Of a stretch of 64,000 nucleotides of DNA, positions 47,821-58,141 are shown piece by piece. Each line of letters begins with the position of its first letter. Position 1 is the first letter of the stretch. The stretch lies in NCBI GenBank assembly GCA_034509735.1, contig JACGWO010000006.1, positions 2,805,001 to 2,869,000 of the forward strand, given 5' to 3'. The notes beneath the pieces were generated by a model, which saw only the letters and a program-made list of their open reading frames with translations, had not been told where the DNA came from and did no database searches. This stretch comes from Sesamum alatum (taxonomy: Eukaryota > Streptophyta > Magnoliopsida > Lamiales > Pedaliaceae). A program made the position numbers and the translations under genes.

Positions 47821-48489
47821 ACAGATAAGTTACACCGACATTTCTGAATAAGTCTAATTACATAAACAATCATTATTTTTATAAAATTATAAGTACATCC
47901 CTTGAAGGGTGTTTAGTGTAGTATACTTTGGGGGTCTTTTGTAAAATTATAAGTACATATCTTAAGGGATATTAGTACTTGATTAATGTACCTTGGGGGG
48001 GGGGGGGGGGGGAGAGTGGTCTTTTTGGAAAATTTTTCAAGTGAATAGGGAGTGCAATTGTAATTACAACTATAACTTCAAGGGACGTACTTATAATTTT
48101 GCAAAAAGATAAATTAATAGAAATTACGTAATTAAACATAATCTATACTATTATAAAAGAAAATATTTTGTCATACCAACTTTTGAATACTCAAATTTAT
48201 CCTTTAATTTAATTCTTCCTTAAAAAAAAAATTGGACAAAATAGTCATTTCGATATTTTTCTAATAATTTCACAATAATTTCTTTTTCTTTGAACCACTA
48301 TTCCACGTTTTTTTCACCCCCACGAATTTTTTTATTTTTTTTCACAAACTTATTTCTTTCTCATTTTCTCACACCATGATTGTTTTTTCCACAATTTTTT
48401 TCTTTATCTCACACAACAATTCTTTTTATAAGCTCGTAAGGACTGCGTGCAATTACGACTAGTATCAAGAAGTGTCATCGCAATTTACC
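47821..48489. mobile_element. Foldback MITE interrupted by a Helitron
   Basis: TTTTTAAAATT is repeated at 47810-47820 and 48490-48500. The left arm carries GATAAGTTACACCGACA. The right end GTGTCATCGCAATTTACC matches the right ends of the MITEs at 43665 and 30123. The body is split at 48141/48463 by a 321-bp Helitron. A G15-16 tract lies at about 47996-48012. Confidence 0.75.
48142..48462 (+). mobile_element. Small non-autonomous Helitron inside a MITE
   Basis: Starts TCTATACTATTATAAAAG after an A and ends AATTACGACTAG before a T, exactly the Helitron insertion rule. Joining the flanks restores the continuous MITE right half. It shares its 5' words with the large Helitron's start at 33276. 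The 3' hairpin is weak. Confidence 0.78.
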
Positions 48490-48668
48490 TTTTTAAAATT
48501 AACTTGCAATTAGATTACCATATAAGCATCCATGATCCATCATATATATATATATATATATATATTTATAGTAAGTAGGAACCAAAGCAAATTTGATTTA
48601 TGTATAGATTGATGATCAAACAGTACATATTACAGAAAATTCAGACAAAAAACCTAGAAAAAGAGAAA

Positions 48669-49756
48669 TCAAGCTTGAAGAGTGTGTTGTCCGTTGAAGG
48701 AGTTTCGACGGGCTGTGGCCAGAATAGTCTTGTCGGCTACAATGAAATAAGCCATTCCTCCCACTGTCATAATTCCATCAACATTAATTACATCATAAGT
48801 ATAGGGAGCATTATTGTAATATAAAATCAATGGGTTTGTTGTAATATGCCCAAAGTTCAGGGATATTTATGCAATTACCGGTGGAGATTATAAGAGCTTG
48901 TGCAGTGGGGTTGAGGTTGGCTCTTGCCCATGGCACCATTCTTGCACTTGCCAACTGCAATTAATTATTTATATATATTAATTATTTTGAACAATATTAA
49001 ATCAAGAATCCATGTTAGATTCATATGTGTTAAGGGTTCAAAAGTTTTAGGGATAATTATATTTACACTCATAATCTATGATTTATTTACAGAAATTATC
49101 CATATCTTTTGCATAATCACAAAAACCATCCATGACAGCCAAAAAAAAGCAAGAGTAGTTTGCGTAATGTTGTTAATGTTTCTCGAGAAGGGGGTTGCAT
49201 ATATGTGTAATTTTTCAAAAAGTATGAATGGTTTGTCTAAATGATGTTGATCTTTTTGAGTACTTTTTAAAAAATTGGGTGATTCGTGTAAATAAACCTT
49301 CGGACAATGTAGAATCAATTATCCCAAAAATTTGTTAAGACACAAAAAGTAGTATGTAAATCGAGGAACATACGGTCGGAATAGCAGCGACGACAGTGGC
49401 AACCACAGCTGCTTTAGCTCCGGCAAGGACACCTTCTGCAAACACACAACATGTATATATAGATCACTACAACTTCACATACAAAAATACGTGTGTGTAC
49501 GTAACTAGATATTATAATAATCAATAGACGAGGGCGAAAAAAACAGAAAATAGCTCAAAAAACCAATCAATCAATCTTGATCGATATGATATGTGATATG
49601 GGGACCCACAACGAAACCGACACATCATGTGTGATGGAGATCAGTCAAGACAGACAGACGAGTATTACCATGAGAACAACGTTTGGCAATGGCTAGCTTT
49701 TGGTCGAGGGAAGCCAAAGTGCAAGAAGACTCACGAGCACCTACATTCTTGCCCAT
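48669..49756 (-). CDS. Early nodulin-93-like (ENOD93) small membrane protein
   Basis: Coding exons on the minus strand are 49679... corrected to 49669-49756, 49374-49435, 48879-48954 and 48669-48763, which join in frame to 106 residues. Exon 1 reads MGKNVGARESSCTLASLDQK then LAIAKRCSH. Exon 2 gives EGVLAGAKAAVVATVVAAIPT, a hydrophobic segment. Exon 3 is LASARMVPWARANLNPTAQA then LIIST. Exon 4 is GGMAYFIVADKTILATARRN then SFNGQHTLQA. The G.KAA..A..A..PT, MVPWA.ANLN.TAQALIIS and ADKTIL..AR.NS blocks are those of the ENOD93 family. Its members have two hydrophobic segments and have been linked to mitochondrial respiration and nitrogen response. The family role is known only in part and nothing here adds to it. 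Intron 2 (48955-49373) contains a MITE. A TATA box lies about 75 bp upstream. Confidence 0.88.
49050..49325. mobile_element. MITE in intron 2 of the ENOD93-like gene
   Basis: GGGATAATTATATTTACACTC faces a right end GAATCAATTATCCC. Internal words (CTATGATTTATTTACAG against CGTGTAAATAAACC) pair in inverted order. The 9-bp flanks AAAGTTTTA and AAAAATTTG are only partly alike. It fills two thirds of the intron. Confidence 0.7.
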
Positions 49757-49827
49757 GTTGTAATAATTTGTACGAAGATGAGTTTCAAGTGTTGGTAATG
49801 GTGGGTAATTGATGTAAGGTGGTCGGG

Positions 49828-49835
49828 TATTTATA
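49828..49835 (-). promoter_or_regulatory. TATA box of the ENOD93-like gene
   Basis: The minus strand reads GCTATAAATACCC, with TATAAATA about 72-79 bp before the start codon at 49756. This is a strong match at the usual distance. Confidence 0.7.
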
Positions 49836-50077
49836 GCAGTTGGAGAGATAGAATTTGATGGTTTTTTTCAGCTGATTTTAACGTTGGAATTGGAGCAAAT
49901 TGTTTTGTTAAAGTTGGGGTGTTAATGGTCGGTTGATTCCTGCAGTTGCAGCCTCCTGCTTTTCCCACATTTGTCAGAATATGCTGGTAATATAAATTAG
50001 TTCATTGAATCTGAGTACGTGTAATATTAGCCGTAGTAAAAAGAAAAAATAAAAAATCATATTTCTTCCCGTGTGAT

Positions 50078-50600
50078 TAAGGGTGGCAATTCAACTCGGA
50101 CACGCCCCGTCCCTAATGCGGCGGGTCCGCTCCAAAAATTTGAAGACGGGTAGCGGTTCCGAGGGAGGACCCGCTCCGTTTAGATATATATATTTCTTTT
50201 ACATTTATCATGATAATAAATAATTAATAAAATATTATATCTTCTAATTTATTTATTGTTAGGTACTTGTTTAACAATTGACAAATTAAAAAATTGTCCA
50301 ACAATACTTAACGATAAGGAAGACGAAAAAGTACTTACGAACATATAATCGATATGAATTGTTTGGGATGTTTTATAATGAATAATTTTACTTGTACTTA
50401 AAAATCTTTTTTGACTTGAATTTGAGTTAGATCATGAATAATTTTATTTGTAATTGATATATTATATATATTTTTAAAATTTGTTGAACAAATAAAAAAA
50501 TAAAATAACCGGATCTATCGGATTAGACCGTCCCGGGGGGTTTTGTGCCGCGGCGGGGCGGGTCTCGGGTCCACCCAAACCTGTCCCGTTGCCACCCCTA
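50078..50600. mobile_element. hAT-like MITE with GC-rich subterminal blocks
   Basis: Left TAAGGGTGGCAATTCAACTC and right CCCGTTGCCACCCCTA form a hAT-like inverted terminus (AGGGTGGCAA). Subterminal blocks are rich in GGGTCCGC/GCGGGTC words, while the middle is AT-rich. Flanking 8-mers CGTGTGAT and TGTGTGGG agree at 5 of 8, so the duplication is decayed or the border is off by a base or two. Confidence 0.6.
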
Positions 50601-51053
50601 TGTGTGGGTACAATAATTTTTATTTTTTTTCTAAATTGGTGGATTTAGTCTCCTAGGGGATAACCAATGGTTCGGGCTGAGAATTTCCTACAAAAAAAAT
50701 CTTGTGTTCGAATTTAGATGTGTGCATGAGTGTGTTGATGATAAAAATTGGCAAATTTAAATTACGTGACATTATTCATATGAACTATGATATAGGTGGG
50801 AGTATTATAATGCTTTTTATTAAATCAATTTATATGATTCTTTCATAATTGTTGTTCTAATTCTAATCGTCATGACCACAAAAGATTTATTATTTAGTGT
50901 ACATTAGTCTTTCGAACAATTTACAATTATAAAAAAAGCATATTATTATTAACTATTCAAGTACAAAGATTATCCATATTTGATTTCAAATCATAATCTT
51001 CAAATCAGTGAAGTAGGTAAATAAAAAAACTCACACGGGTTAATAAAAGTTTA

Positions 51054-51285
51054 AGGGAAAAATGCAATTATCCCCGTTGTGATATGCAAAATGTGCAGAA
51101 AAACCCCATGTGAAAAAATAAATAGCAATTTATCCCTGTATTTTAAAAAATGGAGCAAAAAACCCCCATTTGAGGGGGTTATTTGCTGCATTTTGAATAA
51201 CACAGGAGATAAATTGCTAATTATTTTTTCACAATGGGTAATTGTTCTTTTTAGTTAACACAGGGAGACAAATTGCATTTAATCC
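51054..51285. mobile_element. Foldback MITE with perfect 9-bp target duplication
   Basis: Left AGGGAAAAATGCAATTATCC and right GACAAATTGCATTTAATCC. AAAAGTTTA flanks it exactly (51045-51053 and 51286-51294). The inner arms AATAGCAATTTATCCC and GATAAATTGCTAATTATTT pair. Same terminus class as the Pack-MULE-like element at 15343. Confidence 0.88.
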
Positions 51286-51389
51286 AAAAGTTTAATCCCG
51301 AACAAGCCCTGAAACACATTTAATTGGCTCTGAACCCGTCTAGAGTAGTGTTGGATTTTTGGGCATCTAATTTTCTATTCAAAATTATG

Positions 51390-51535
51390 TCGTATTTTCT
51401 ATTTCATTTAATATATATACATTCCGTGTATGAATATGATATCATGCATTTTATTTAGAGAAATATTTTATATACATGATGTGTATATATTAACTGAGTA
51501 AAAAATGTAATAGTAGTTGTAACAGAAATCCAATT
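51390..51535. repeat. Interspersed AT-rich repeat shared with 55775-55925
   Basis: CGTGTATGAATATGATATCATGCATTTTATTT here matches CGCGTATGAATATAACATCATGTATTTTATTT at 55827 onward, with similar flanks (TTCTATTTCATTTAATATA against TTCTACTCCATTCAACATA). No ends or duplications were found. Confidence 0.45.
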
Positions 51536-51597
51536 CGAAATTGTGCACCTCGATTTTATTGGAAAATCCAATTTTCTTTTTTTCCCCCTTACTTTAA

Positions 51598-51845
51598 TGG
51601 GTTTAATGCAATTTATCCTTTGTGATATTACAAATTAACAAATTATCCCCTATAAACAAAAAATAACAACTTACCTTCACGTATTTTTTAAAATGGAGCG
51701 ATTTACCTCCATAGACAAAGAGGTAAATTATTCCATTTTAAAAAACACGTGAGATAAATTATTCCATTTTAAAAAATACAAAAATACAAATTAATATTTT
51801 ATTTTTTATAGAGGAATAATTTATTCATTTATAATATTACACGGA
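51598..51845. repeat. Degenerate MITE, TGCAATTTA family
   Basis: Left GGGTTTAATGCAATTTATCC, internal AAAATGGAGCGATTTACCTCC against GAGGTAAATTATTCCATTTT, and a worn right end near TTATAATATTACACGGAG. It is related to 51054-51285 and 54314-54564. Confidence 0.5.
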
Positions 51846-52213
51846 GTTGCTTGCAATTTTTTCCTTACTTTTAAAGTTGCATGAAGTTGCAGAGTTGCAG
51901 CTTTTTATTTGCTTTTTTACCCACTGGTTTTCCAGCAAACAAAATAATCGCAGAAACCATGGGTGAGCCTTCAGCCACTCATCTTGATTTGCCCAACGGT
52001 CTGGATTTGAGAAGAACAAAGAGTTTCCTTTAATTGATAATCCTCGATTGAGAATAAGTTGTCGGCGGTGTTAGGTTTTCGTTAGTATAGTATTAATAGG
52101 GCGTTTACAGTTCGATAAATCGATCAAATTGAATCAAGTCGAATATTTGGTATGTATTGAAATAGAATGGAAAAATTCAATCTAGTATTTGATTTTCATT
52201 ATTATTGACGTGG

Positions 52214-53850
52214 TGTCACAGGCCGTCTTTTAATTAGGAGTGTCGACTGTGACTTGCGAAGGACGTGCGGACGATAAGGGGACGTCGGCCCGGCACGTGG
52301 GAGCGAAATAGTTCAAGCGGTACGCGATTCGGACGTCGGACGAGGAAGTTGTGAAAAAGGTGCGCTCCTCGGCCATTTCAAGAACTTTGAATATCTACTG
52401 CTAGAACAAGGGAAATTGATCTCAAGTCTATTATAAGGGGGACAGCAGTGGTGAGCTCCAGCCAGTCCCCCCAGTGCAGTGAGGCACTAAATGAGCGATT
52501 CCCTTGGGGCATGATGGAAGCCTCAAGGGCCGGCTTTAGGCACCTCGAAGGGAGGGCTAAAGTCCCCGGTCGGTATGGGAACCGAACGGGCGGCGTGGGG
52601 CCATGATGGCACACGTTGGGCAAGCAACGCGCCGAGAGGCTCCGTGTGATTGCGAAGATGCCCCGTGGGCTGCGGGAAGGCATAGGCAATACCTCTCGGG
52701 CGGAATGAGCGATCGAGACGAAGCATTGAAAGACCTCGTGAGCTACTCGTGTCATGAGCTATTAGGTTCTAGCCATGCACGACGGTCCGTTGGCTAAGAT
52801 ACGCGGTTGTGGGGCGACGTCGCGCTGTGGGCAAATTATAAGGCCACGCCGAAAGGCAAGGAGGCATGTTGGGCATGCCGTGCGGGACTGATGCGAGATG
52901 TTGGCATAAGAGTTGGGCCACAGACGGATGATGCTGCCCTACTCGGGCGAGGCATGCGAGACGGGCATGGCGAAGACATGCGCCGGTAATGCACCGAGTG
53001 ATTGTTGTGCGTGCGATGGGCGTTGTGGGCGTAAGTTGGCCCATAGTGCCGAGACGGGCGAGGATGCTCCAAGCCATTGCGAGAAGTATCGGCAGGGCCC
53101 GAGATTGTGGGCGAGATGCATGATGGCAAGCTAGCTAGTTGGGGCCGGACATGAAGGCGCACAAGGCGCGAGAACCGCGACCCTCTGCGAACATGGGCAT
53201 TCCGGATAGGCGAGTGCTTGGGCGCAAGGCGCCGCACAGGGATGCGTTCGGATGTCGCGCTAGTAAGCTGCAAGTATCGAAATCACATGGTCAGGGAACA
53301 CAGTTAGGACTCGAATGGATGAAGGCTGGTCGAAGGTTGAGTGCAACCTGAGAGGCATCACGGGCGAAAATGAAATATTCCGCTGCGACAAAAGAGTCCG
53401 CCCATGACACGTGGGTTGAATTTGAAATATATTGAGAAATTTGAGATAATATAAGTGTATTTTCTGTCCCCTTTTTTGTTGGAGTGTGCGAGGTATTTAT
53501 AGAACTGGAATGGCTATAGTATCACCTAAGGAGACGGACATCTTCGACCCACATGCTTTGCTTCTCTTGTTAGGGTAGTTAGGATTGTGATTTCCTCGTA
53601 AATTCGAAGCATCTTTATAGCCTCGTCCTCATAAATTAATCCTAATCCCGTCCTCAAGGCCTATTACAATATGACCTCGTCCTCGAGAGTTACCCTCGGC
53701 CTCACCGACTGCCATACGATGACCTTATCCTCGTTGATTGAAACTTGGCCTTGTTTTCGTAGATTAATAGAGGCCCCGTCTTCATGGGCTATCACATCAG
53801 GGCCTCATCTTCATGGATTGATTTTGAACTCGTCCTCGTGGTGTTTTTAA
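52214..53850 (+). repeat. GC-rich LTR-like block with decayed tandem repeats
   Basis: Base composition jumps to GC-rich at 52214 (TGTCACAGGCC) and stays high to about 53400. It then moves into a promoter-like stretch with GAGGTATTTATAGAAC (53489-53504). From 53617 to 53843, degenerate units of CCTCGTCCTC with GATTAAT or TGGATTGA spacers repeat about every 40-50 bp. The large overlapping frames on both strands lack any known domain. A non-coding LTR or LARD-like fragment is the best reading, but no terminal CA with matching duplication was found. Confidence 0.4.
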
Positions 53851-54313
53851 TAGAAAAAATGACATAGAGAATAAATAGAGGGGGTGGGGGGAGCTTATAC
53901 CAGGGGTTCTTTTACCCCATATCAATTTTGAAAATTTAATTTTTCATGCAGTCTCTGTTCTCAGTGTCGGCTTGCAGAATTGTACCGAATAGTGAAATTT
54001 TATTTTTATATTTATGTTTTATATGTCAATTATTTTATTACTATTTTGTTATTTTATTTATTACAATTTTTTAAAAATAACAATAAGTGTAATTACTATT
54101 TTTAATATTTATTTGTTAACATTTTTATAAAAAATTCGATTTATCCAATATCACCCCAAAATATTGAAAACAATTCAAAAATTAGCAGATTCGATCGGAC
54201 TAATTTAATCTGACATTCAATATAGTATTAATTTTGACGTATAGAAGTTTGATTTTTCGAAATTCCAGTTTGATTGTATTTTAGGAAGTGCCAGAACTGA
54301 TCATATAATTATA
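53851..54313. other. AT-rich intergenic, no gene seen
   Basis: Short G-rich patch at 53878-53892, otherwise AT-rich without recognisable features. Confidence 0.35.
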
Positions 54314-54564
54314 GGGAAAAAATGCAAATAACTCCCTTGTAATATTATAAATGAGTAAATTACCCTTATATAAAAAAAATAGTAATTTATCTCTCTGTGT
54401 TCTTTAAAATGAATCAATTTACCTCATTGTGTTTTTTTAACTTGAGACAGGGAGGTAAATTGCTCTATTTTAAAGAACACAGAGACGTAAATTGCTAATT
54501 TTTTTTATAGGAGGGTAATGTGCTCATGTACAATATCACGTAGAGGTAAATTGCATTATACCCT
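54314..54564. mobile_element. Foldback MITE with near-perfect 9-bp target duplication
   Basis: Left GGGAAAAAATGCAAATAACTC and right AGGTAAATTGCATTATACCCT. Flanks ATAATTATA and CTAATTATA differ at one base. Inner arms AATTTATCTCTCTGTGTTC and GAACACAGAGACGTAAATT pair closely. Confidence 0.82.
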
Positions 54565-54773
54565 CTAATTATAATTACGATCGAACTGGTTGTTATGATT
54601 TGTGAAATAAATTATGATTTTTAATTTAAATCACAGTCATGCCACCCTCAACATTTCGACAGCAATTTAGAACTTAAAAAACAGCACAAGAACTGCAAAA
54701 CTATACAAATTATTAAATTATATATATGTGCGTTAAATATATAGAACAATTTAAAAGAAGAAAGGTGTGTTGA

Positions 54774-55188
54774 TGATGCGGCTTGCGACTTGATCTATGC
54801 CCCGTTGCACAAGGTATTGTCCGTTGGCTTTGTATGAGCCTCACGGTTGTGTCCTGAAAAGGGGCCTCGCTAGGGAGAGGAGGCATTGGGGCTTATAAGC
54901 CACTCAAGCTCATCGTCTGCAACCAATGTGGGACGCTTGCTACATCATCAACCCCCCAGACGAGGGGCTTGGGACGGGCACATGGCCTCGTTCTCACAGA
55001 CGACGCCAAATGATGCGGCTTGCGACTTGATCGGTGCCCCGTTGCGCAAGGAATTGTCTGCTTTGGCTCTGTATGAGCCTCACGATTTTGTCCTGAAAAG
55101 GCGTCTCGCTAGGGAGAGGAGGCGTTTGGGTTATAAGCCACTCAAGCTCCTCGTCTGCAACCGATGTGGGATGCTTGCTACATTATCA
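54774..55188 (-). mobile_element. Complete 415-bp TRIM retrotransposon
   Basis: Two near-identical direct repeats, 54774-54950 (177 bp) and 55011-55188 (178 bp), flank only 60 bp of internal sequence. The whole is bracketed by a perfect 5-bp duplication GTTGA (54769-54773 and 55189-55193). Read on the minus strand, LTRs begin TGAT and end ATCA. The internal part opens TTTGGCGTCGTCTGTGAGAA, a primer-binding-site-like start (TTGGCGCCGTTTGTGGGAA in the sister copy). It closes with a G-tract (CTGGGGGGT) in the polypurine position. It has no coding capacity. Each LTR contains CCCACATCGG/CCCACATTGG then TTATAA 25 nt later. Sister copies are at 58888-59124 and 44667-44842. Confidence 0.92.
55120..55180 (-). 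promoter_or_regulatory. snRNA-type USE plus TATA in the TRIM 5' LTR
   Basis: On the minus strand ATCCCACATCG fits the plant snRNA upstream sequence element RTCCCACATCG exactly. TTATAA follows 25 nt later. From memory, the Arabidopsis U6 gene has about 24 nt between the same two elements, and the Pol II snRNA genes have roughly one helical turn more. A TTTT run lies further downstream in all three TRIM loci with an intact LTR. Promoter activity is inferred. Confidence 0.6.
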
Positions 55189-55519
55189 GTTGAGAACAAA
55201 TAGAAAATGTAAAAATTCGAAGGTGTTAAATCAGTAGAAAGTATTAATTCTTTTTATTTTTATTTTGGTAATATTGGATATTCATAACTCAAAAAATTAA
55301 CCATCATCGTACTTTTATTTAAAGACTTTTAGATTTAAATATTTGTTTAAATAATTTATTGTCTAGTCTAAATTCATATACTTAGGCCCATATACTTTAG
55401 GTGATCCAGAGTTCTAGTCCGGCCCAATCCGCATCAATAGGCTGTTTATTTTTTCGGGGTTGGGAAGGTAGAAAGCGCAAGACCCGGTATAGGTGATGAA
55501 GGGGTGATTTGAAACCCGG

Positions 55520-55760
55520 CCCCAAACATGGTTTGTGATTTATTTACACAAATCATCCATGTATAATATGTTATTACAAAAATTATCATCGATAGCTAAA
55601 AACAGGTGTAGTTTGAGTAATTTTATCGCCGTTTCTGCCTTTCTAGGGTTGTATGTAGAATTCTCATAAAAATAGGTGTATTTCGGGTAGGTGCATGTAT
55701 GTGTAATTTTTCAAAAGTCGGAGGTGATTTATATAAACAAATCATAAGTTAAAATTGTAA
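55520..55760. repeat. Degenerate MITE, GGATAATTA family
   Basis: GGTTTGTGATTTATTTACACAAATCATCC on the left is answered by GGAGGTGATTTATATAAACAAATC on the right. Internal words match those of 49050-49325. Terminal GGGATAATT is not visible. Confidence 0.45.
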
Positions 55761-55774
55761 GGTCTCGGAATTGA

Positions 55775-55925
55775 ATTTTCGTTCTAAATCATATTCTATC
55801 TTCTACTCCATTCAACATACACACGCCACGCGTATGAATATAACATCATGTATTTTATTTTTGAAAAGATTATGTACACATAATCCGCGTATATCAAATA
55901 GAGTAGAAGATGAAATAAATTTTAC
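55775..55925. repeat. Second copy of the 51390-51535 repeat
   Basis: Shares TATGAATAT.A.ATCATG.ATTTTATTT with the first copy over about 140 bp. Unclassified. Confidence 0.45.
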
Positions 55926-56178
55926 TACGCAAAGTCCAACCCGGTTTCTCATATCTATTAGTGGCCGGAATATTGTTTAGCGTCTTGAATGATTGAATCT
56001 CTACTGTTTTTTTACGGCGTCTTGATTGTCATCTTTTTTGTTCGCTCACACGCAATGCACGTATATATTTCAAGAATCTTGAATTATACTGGTGTTAACT
56101 CGGAGCATGAAAAAAATCGATCGAGCTACTCTCTACATTGCGAAGTTTCTTTAGACAACATCGTTACAGACGAGGAGC

Positions 56179-57263
56179 TTACAAGCCGAGAGCTCCAAGG
56201 GGTGTTTTCCCTTGGCCTGCCTCAAAGTAGAAGATGAGCATAGCCAACATAGCAATTCTTGCATGCTTGATCTCTGCAAGCTTCAACCTCTCAAGCTTCT
56301 CAGCATCAGGTATGTAAACTCCATCTTTCAATGTACCAGCAAAGCTCAATGGATCGAAGAACTTCCCGCCAGGGTAGCCTTGGTCGCCGGTGGCATTGGC
56401 AAAATTCTCGGCAGTTCTCGACCAGGGAGTTGCCCATTCGACCGACTGCGACTCCGGGTTGAAGAAATCCACCCATCTCTTGCTCTCCACCCACCCCATG
56501 AGCAGCAGCTGAGTTCCAAGGAGAGTGCCGAATGAGAAAGGCGCAACGGCACCAGGGGCGGCCCCGGCTTCGAACCACGGGATGCCGCTCCACGCCTGGC
56601 CGATGAAGATGCCTACGACTGCCGCCATCGCCCACCGGCCGTGGATGAGCTCAGCCTCTCTGTACCATTTCAAGAATGCCGGATCCTTGCCGAGGCCCAA
56701 CGGGTCGAAACCGAAGTCTCCAGGGAGCCTGGAAACCATTCATATAGCTCTTAAGTCAAGAAAGCTTGCACTAAAAAAAGTTTACTATTGACTACAATAT
56801 AAATAACTACTATTAATCACGGTTAAATAAACTCGATATAAAAAATGGATTCTTTTGTTATGAATAAACTATTTGTCGTAGCTTTTAGTCACTCTCGCAA
56901 ATATCACTGTCAACAATCGTTACGTGACCGTAATCAATAACTATTTGCTGCCTATTTAATATTAGCTTTGACAATTAAACACATATAATTAAATGTTATA
57001 TTTCTTGTAGTGTTGAGGGTAGGAGAAAGAATTTGATCGGAAAAGAAAGCTTACGAGCCATCGAGCCACTCGGGATCGATGAGGCTGCCGCCACCTTTAA
57101 CAGCGGGAATCCAGGACTTCTTGGCGGCGGCGGCCACCACAATGAGCTTCTTGGGAGGTGCAGCGCCGCCGACTCTGGCGGCGATGGGGGCGGAGAGCAA
57201 GGCGTGGCTGTTCTTGCCGCCAGTCAAGAATGCATTTGCCAATGCAGCAGAAGTGGAAGCCAT
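56179..57263 (-). CDS. LHCB6: LHCB6 (CP24), minor antenna protein of photosystem II
   Basis: Monomeric chlorophyll a/b protein that links LHCII trimers to the PSII core and takes part in energy dissipation, in the thylakoid membrane. Exons on the minus strand are 57055-57263 and 56179-56728, 252 residues, matching the family length. The transit peptide ([20 protein letters not shown]) leads to [12 protein letters not shown], close to the mature start. [34 protein letters not shown] carries the first chlorophyll-ligand helix (ELIHGR). [14 protein letters not shown] and [17 protein letters not shown] are CP24-specific. [16 protein letters not shown] is the last membrane helix, and the protein stops soon after at [10 protein letters not shown], as CP24 lacks the C-terminal amphipathic helix. 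The split codon TC/G encodes Ser at the intron. The 326-bp intron contains a CACTA-type MITE. High confidence. Confidence 0.97.
56769..57012. mobile_element. CACTA-type MITE in the LHCB6 intron
   Basis: Starts CACTAAAAAAAGTTTAC and ends ATATTTCTTGTAGTG, a CACTA-superfamily terminus. TTG is duplicated exactly (56766-56768 and 57013-57015), the 3-bp length expected. The interior has no coding capacity. Removing it and one TTG would leave an intron of about 79 bp. It is related to 47415-47697. Confidence 0.85.
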
Positions 57264-57390
57264 TTGAACTCTTTTCCTCTTAGTTTTTCTATGTAAGATT
57301 TGGAGTTTGGTCTTAAACGAGGGTGGCAGTGGCAGTCAGTGTCTGTTGAGGGAATCAAAAGGAGAGTTGTGTGTGTGGGAATTCAAGTAG

Positions 57391-57496
57391 GATAAGCGAA
57401 ATCTGGACATAGAATCTGAGAAGTTGCATGGATAGATTTCTGACCAATGAGATCAACATGTCCATCTAAACCTTCTAACATGGTACCATCCACGTG
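57391..57496 (-). promoter_or_regulatory. Light-type promoter motifs of LHCB6
   Basis: About 130-235 bp upstream of the start codon lie GATAAG (57391-57396, I-box), CCAAT (57444-57448) and a palindromic G-box CACGTG (57491-57496, within CCACGTGG). I-box plus G-box sets are typical of light-regulated antenna genes. No clear TATA box was found between them and the ATG. Confidence 0.5.
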
Positions 57497-57499
57497 GAC

Positions 57500-58127
57500 A
57501 ACATTGGTCCTCTAATTGAATTTTTTTTTGTCCAAATTAAATTTGTCCGAACCAGTCATACGTCAGGTGTATTACATTGGCTATATAATTGATACAGATT
57601 TAGTCGAATCGGGTTTAGACTAGAATTTCTCCCTCTAATTTTGGTGTGGTCCAACGGACTTGGCAAAGACTGAGGCATCGGTATAAAATTTTATACTATT
57701 AAATTCGTAATGTATTTTATATTTTATTTAGCATATATACAGTACATTAAAGTATTGAAGTGAGAAATTTATTACTCAATTTTACACAACAAATGTGATA
57801 TAATTGCCGAATTGTACACCATTTTTATGTCGAGTATATTCAAATTTTTGGCCTTTAATATTATGTATACCACCTCAGGACAAAATAGAAAATTTCTGCT
57901 TATTTATTTGTTTACAAAGATAACATCAAAAGGGTAATTGTAATTTCAAATCTTATATGAATAATTTCTATTATTATGACAAGTTTCAAGGGTGGCGATG
58001 GGGAATAAATTAGGACGGTCAATAAGTACACTTCAAATACATGGTAAGTCTTAAGTTAGAAACTTCGCTCCTTTAAATCCCTAAATGTCCTTTTTACAAT
58101 GGTTTCAATGCATATTTATACTATTCA
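57500..58127. other. Intergenic, no gene seen
   Basis: AT-rich sequence upstream of LHCB6. A patch at about 57690-57830 (TGTATTTTATATTTTATTTAGC) faintly resembles the repeats at 51390 and 55775, but too weakly to call. Confidence 0.35.
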
Positions 58128-58141
58128 ACACATCCAATAGG

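Noticed and set aside
50640..50760. Possible tRNA-derived SINE (GTGTTCGAATTTAG)
   Set aside because: Only a weak B-box-like word. No target duplication, A-tail or A box was found.
52378..53351. Several long GC-rich open frames on both strands
   Set aside because: They overlap one another, show no domain and lie in a non-coding LTR-like block. High GC removes stops by chance.
52214..53850. Solo LTR with CGTGG target duplication
   Set aside because: CGTGG precedes TGTCACA and recurs at 53839, but the sequence before the second copy does not end in CA, so chance is likely.
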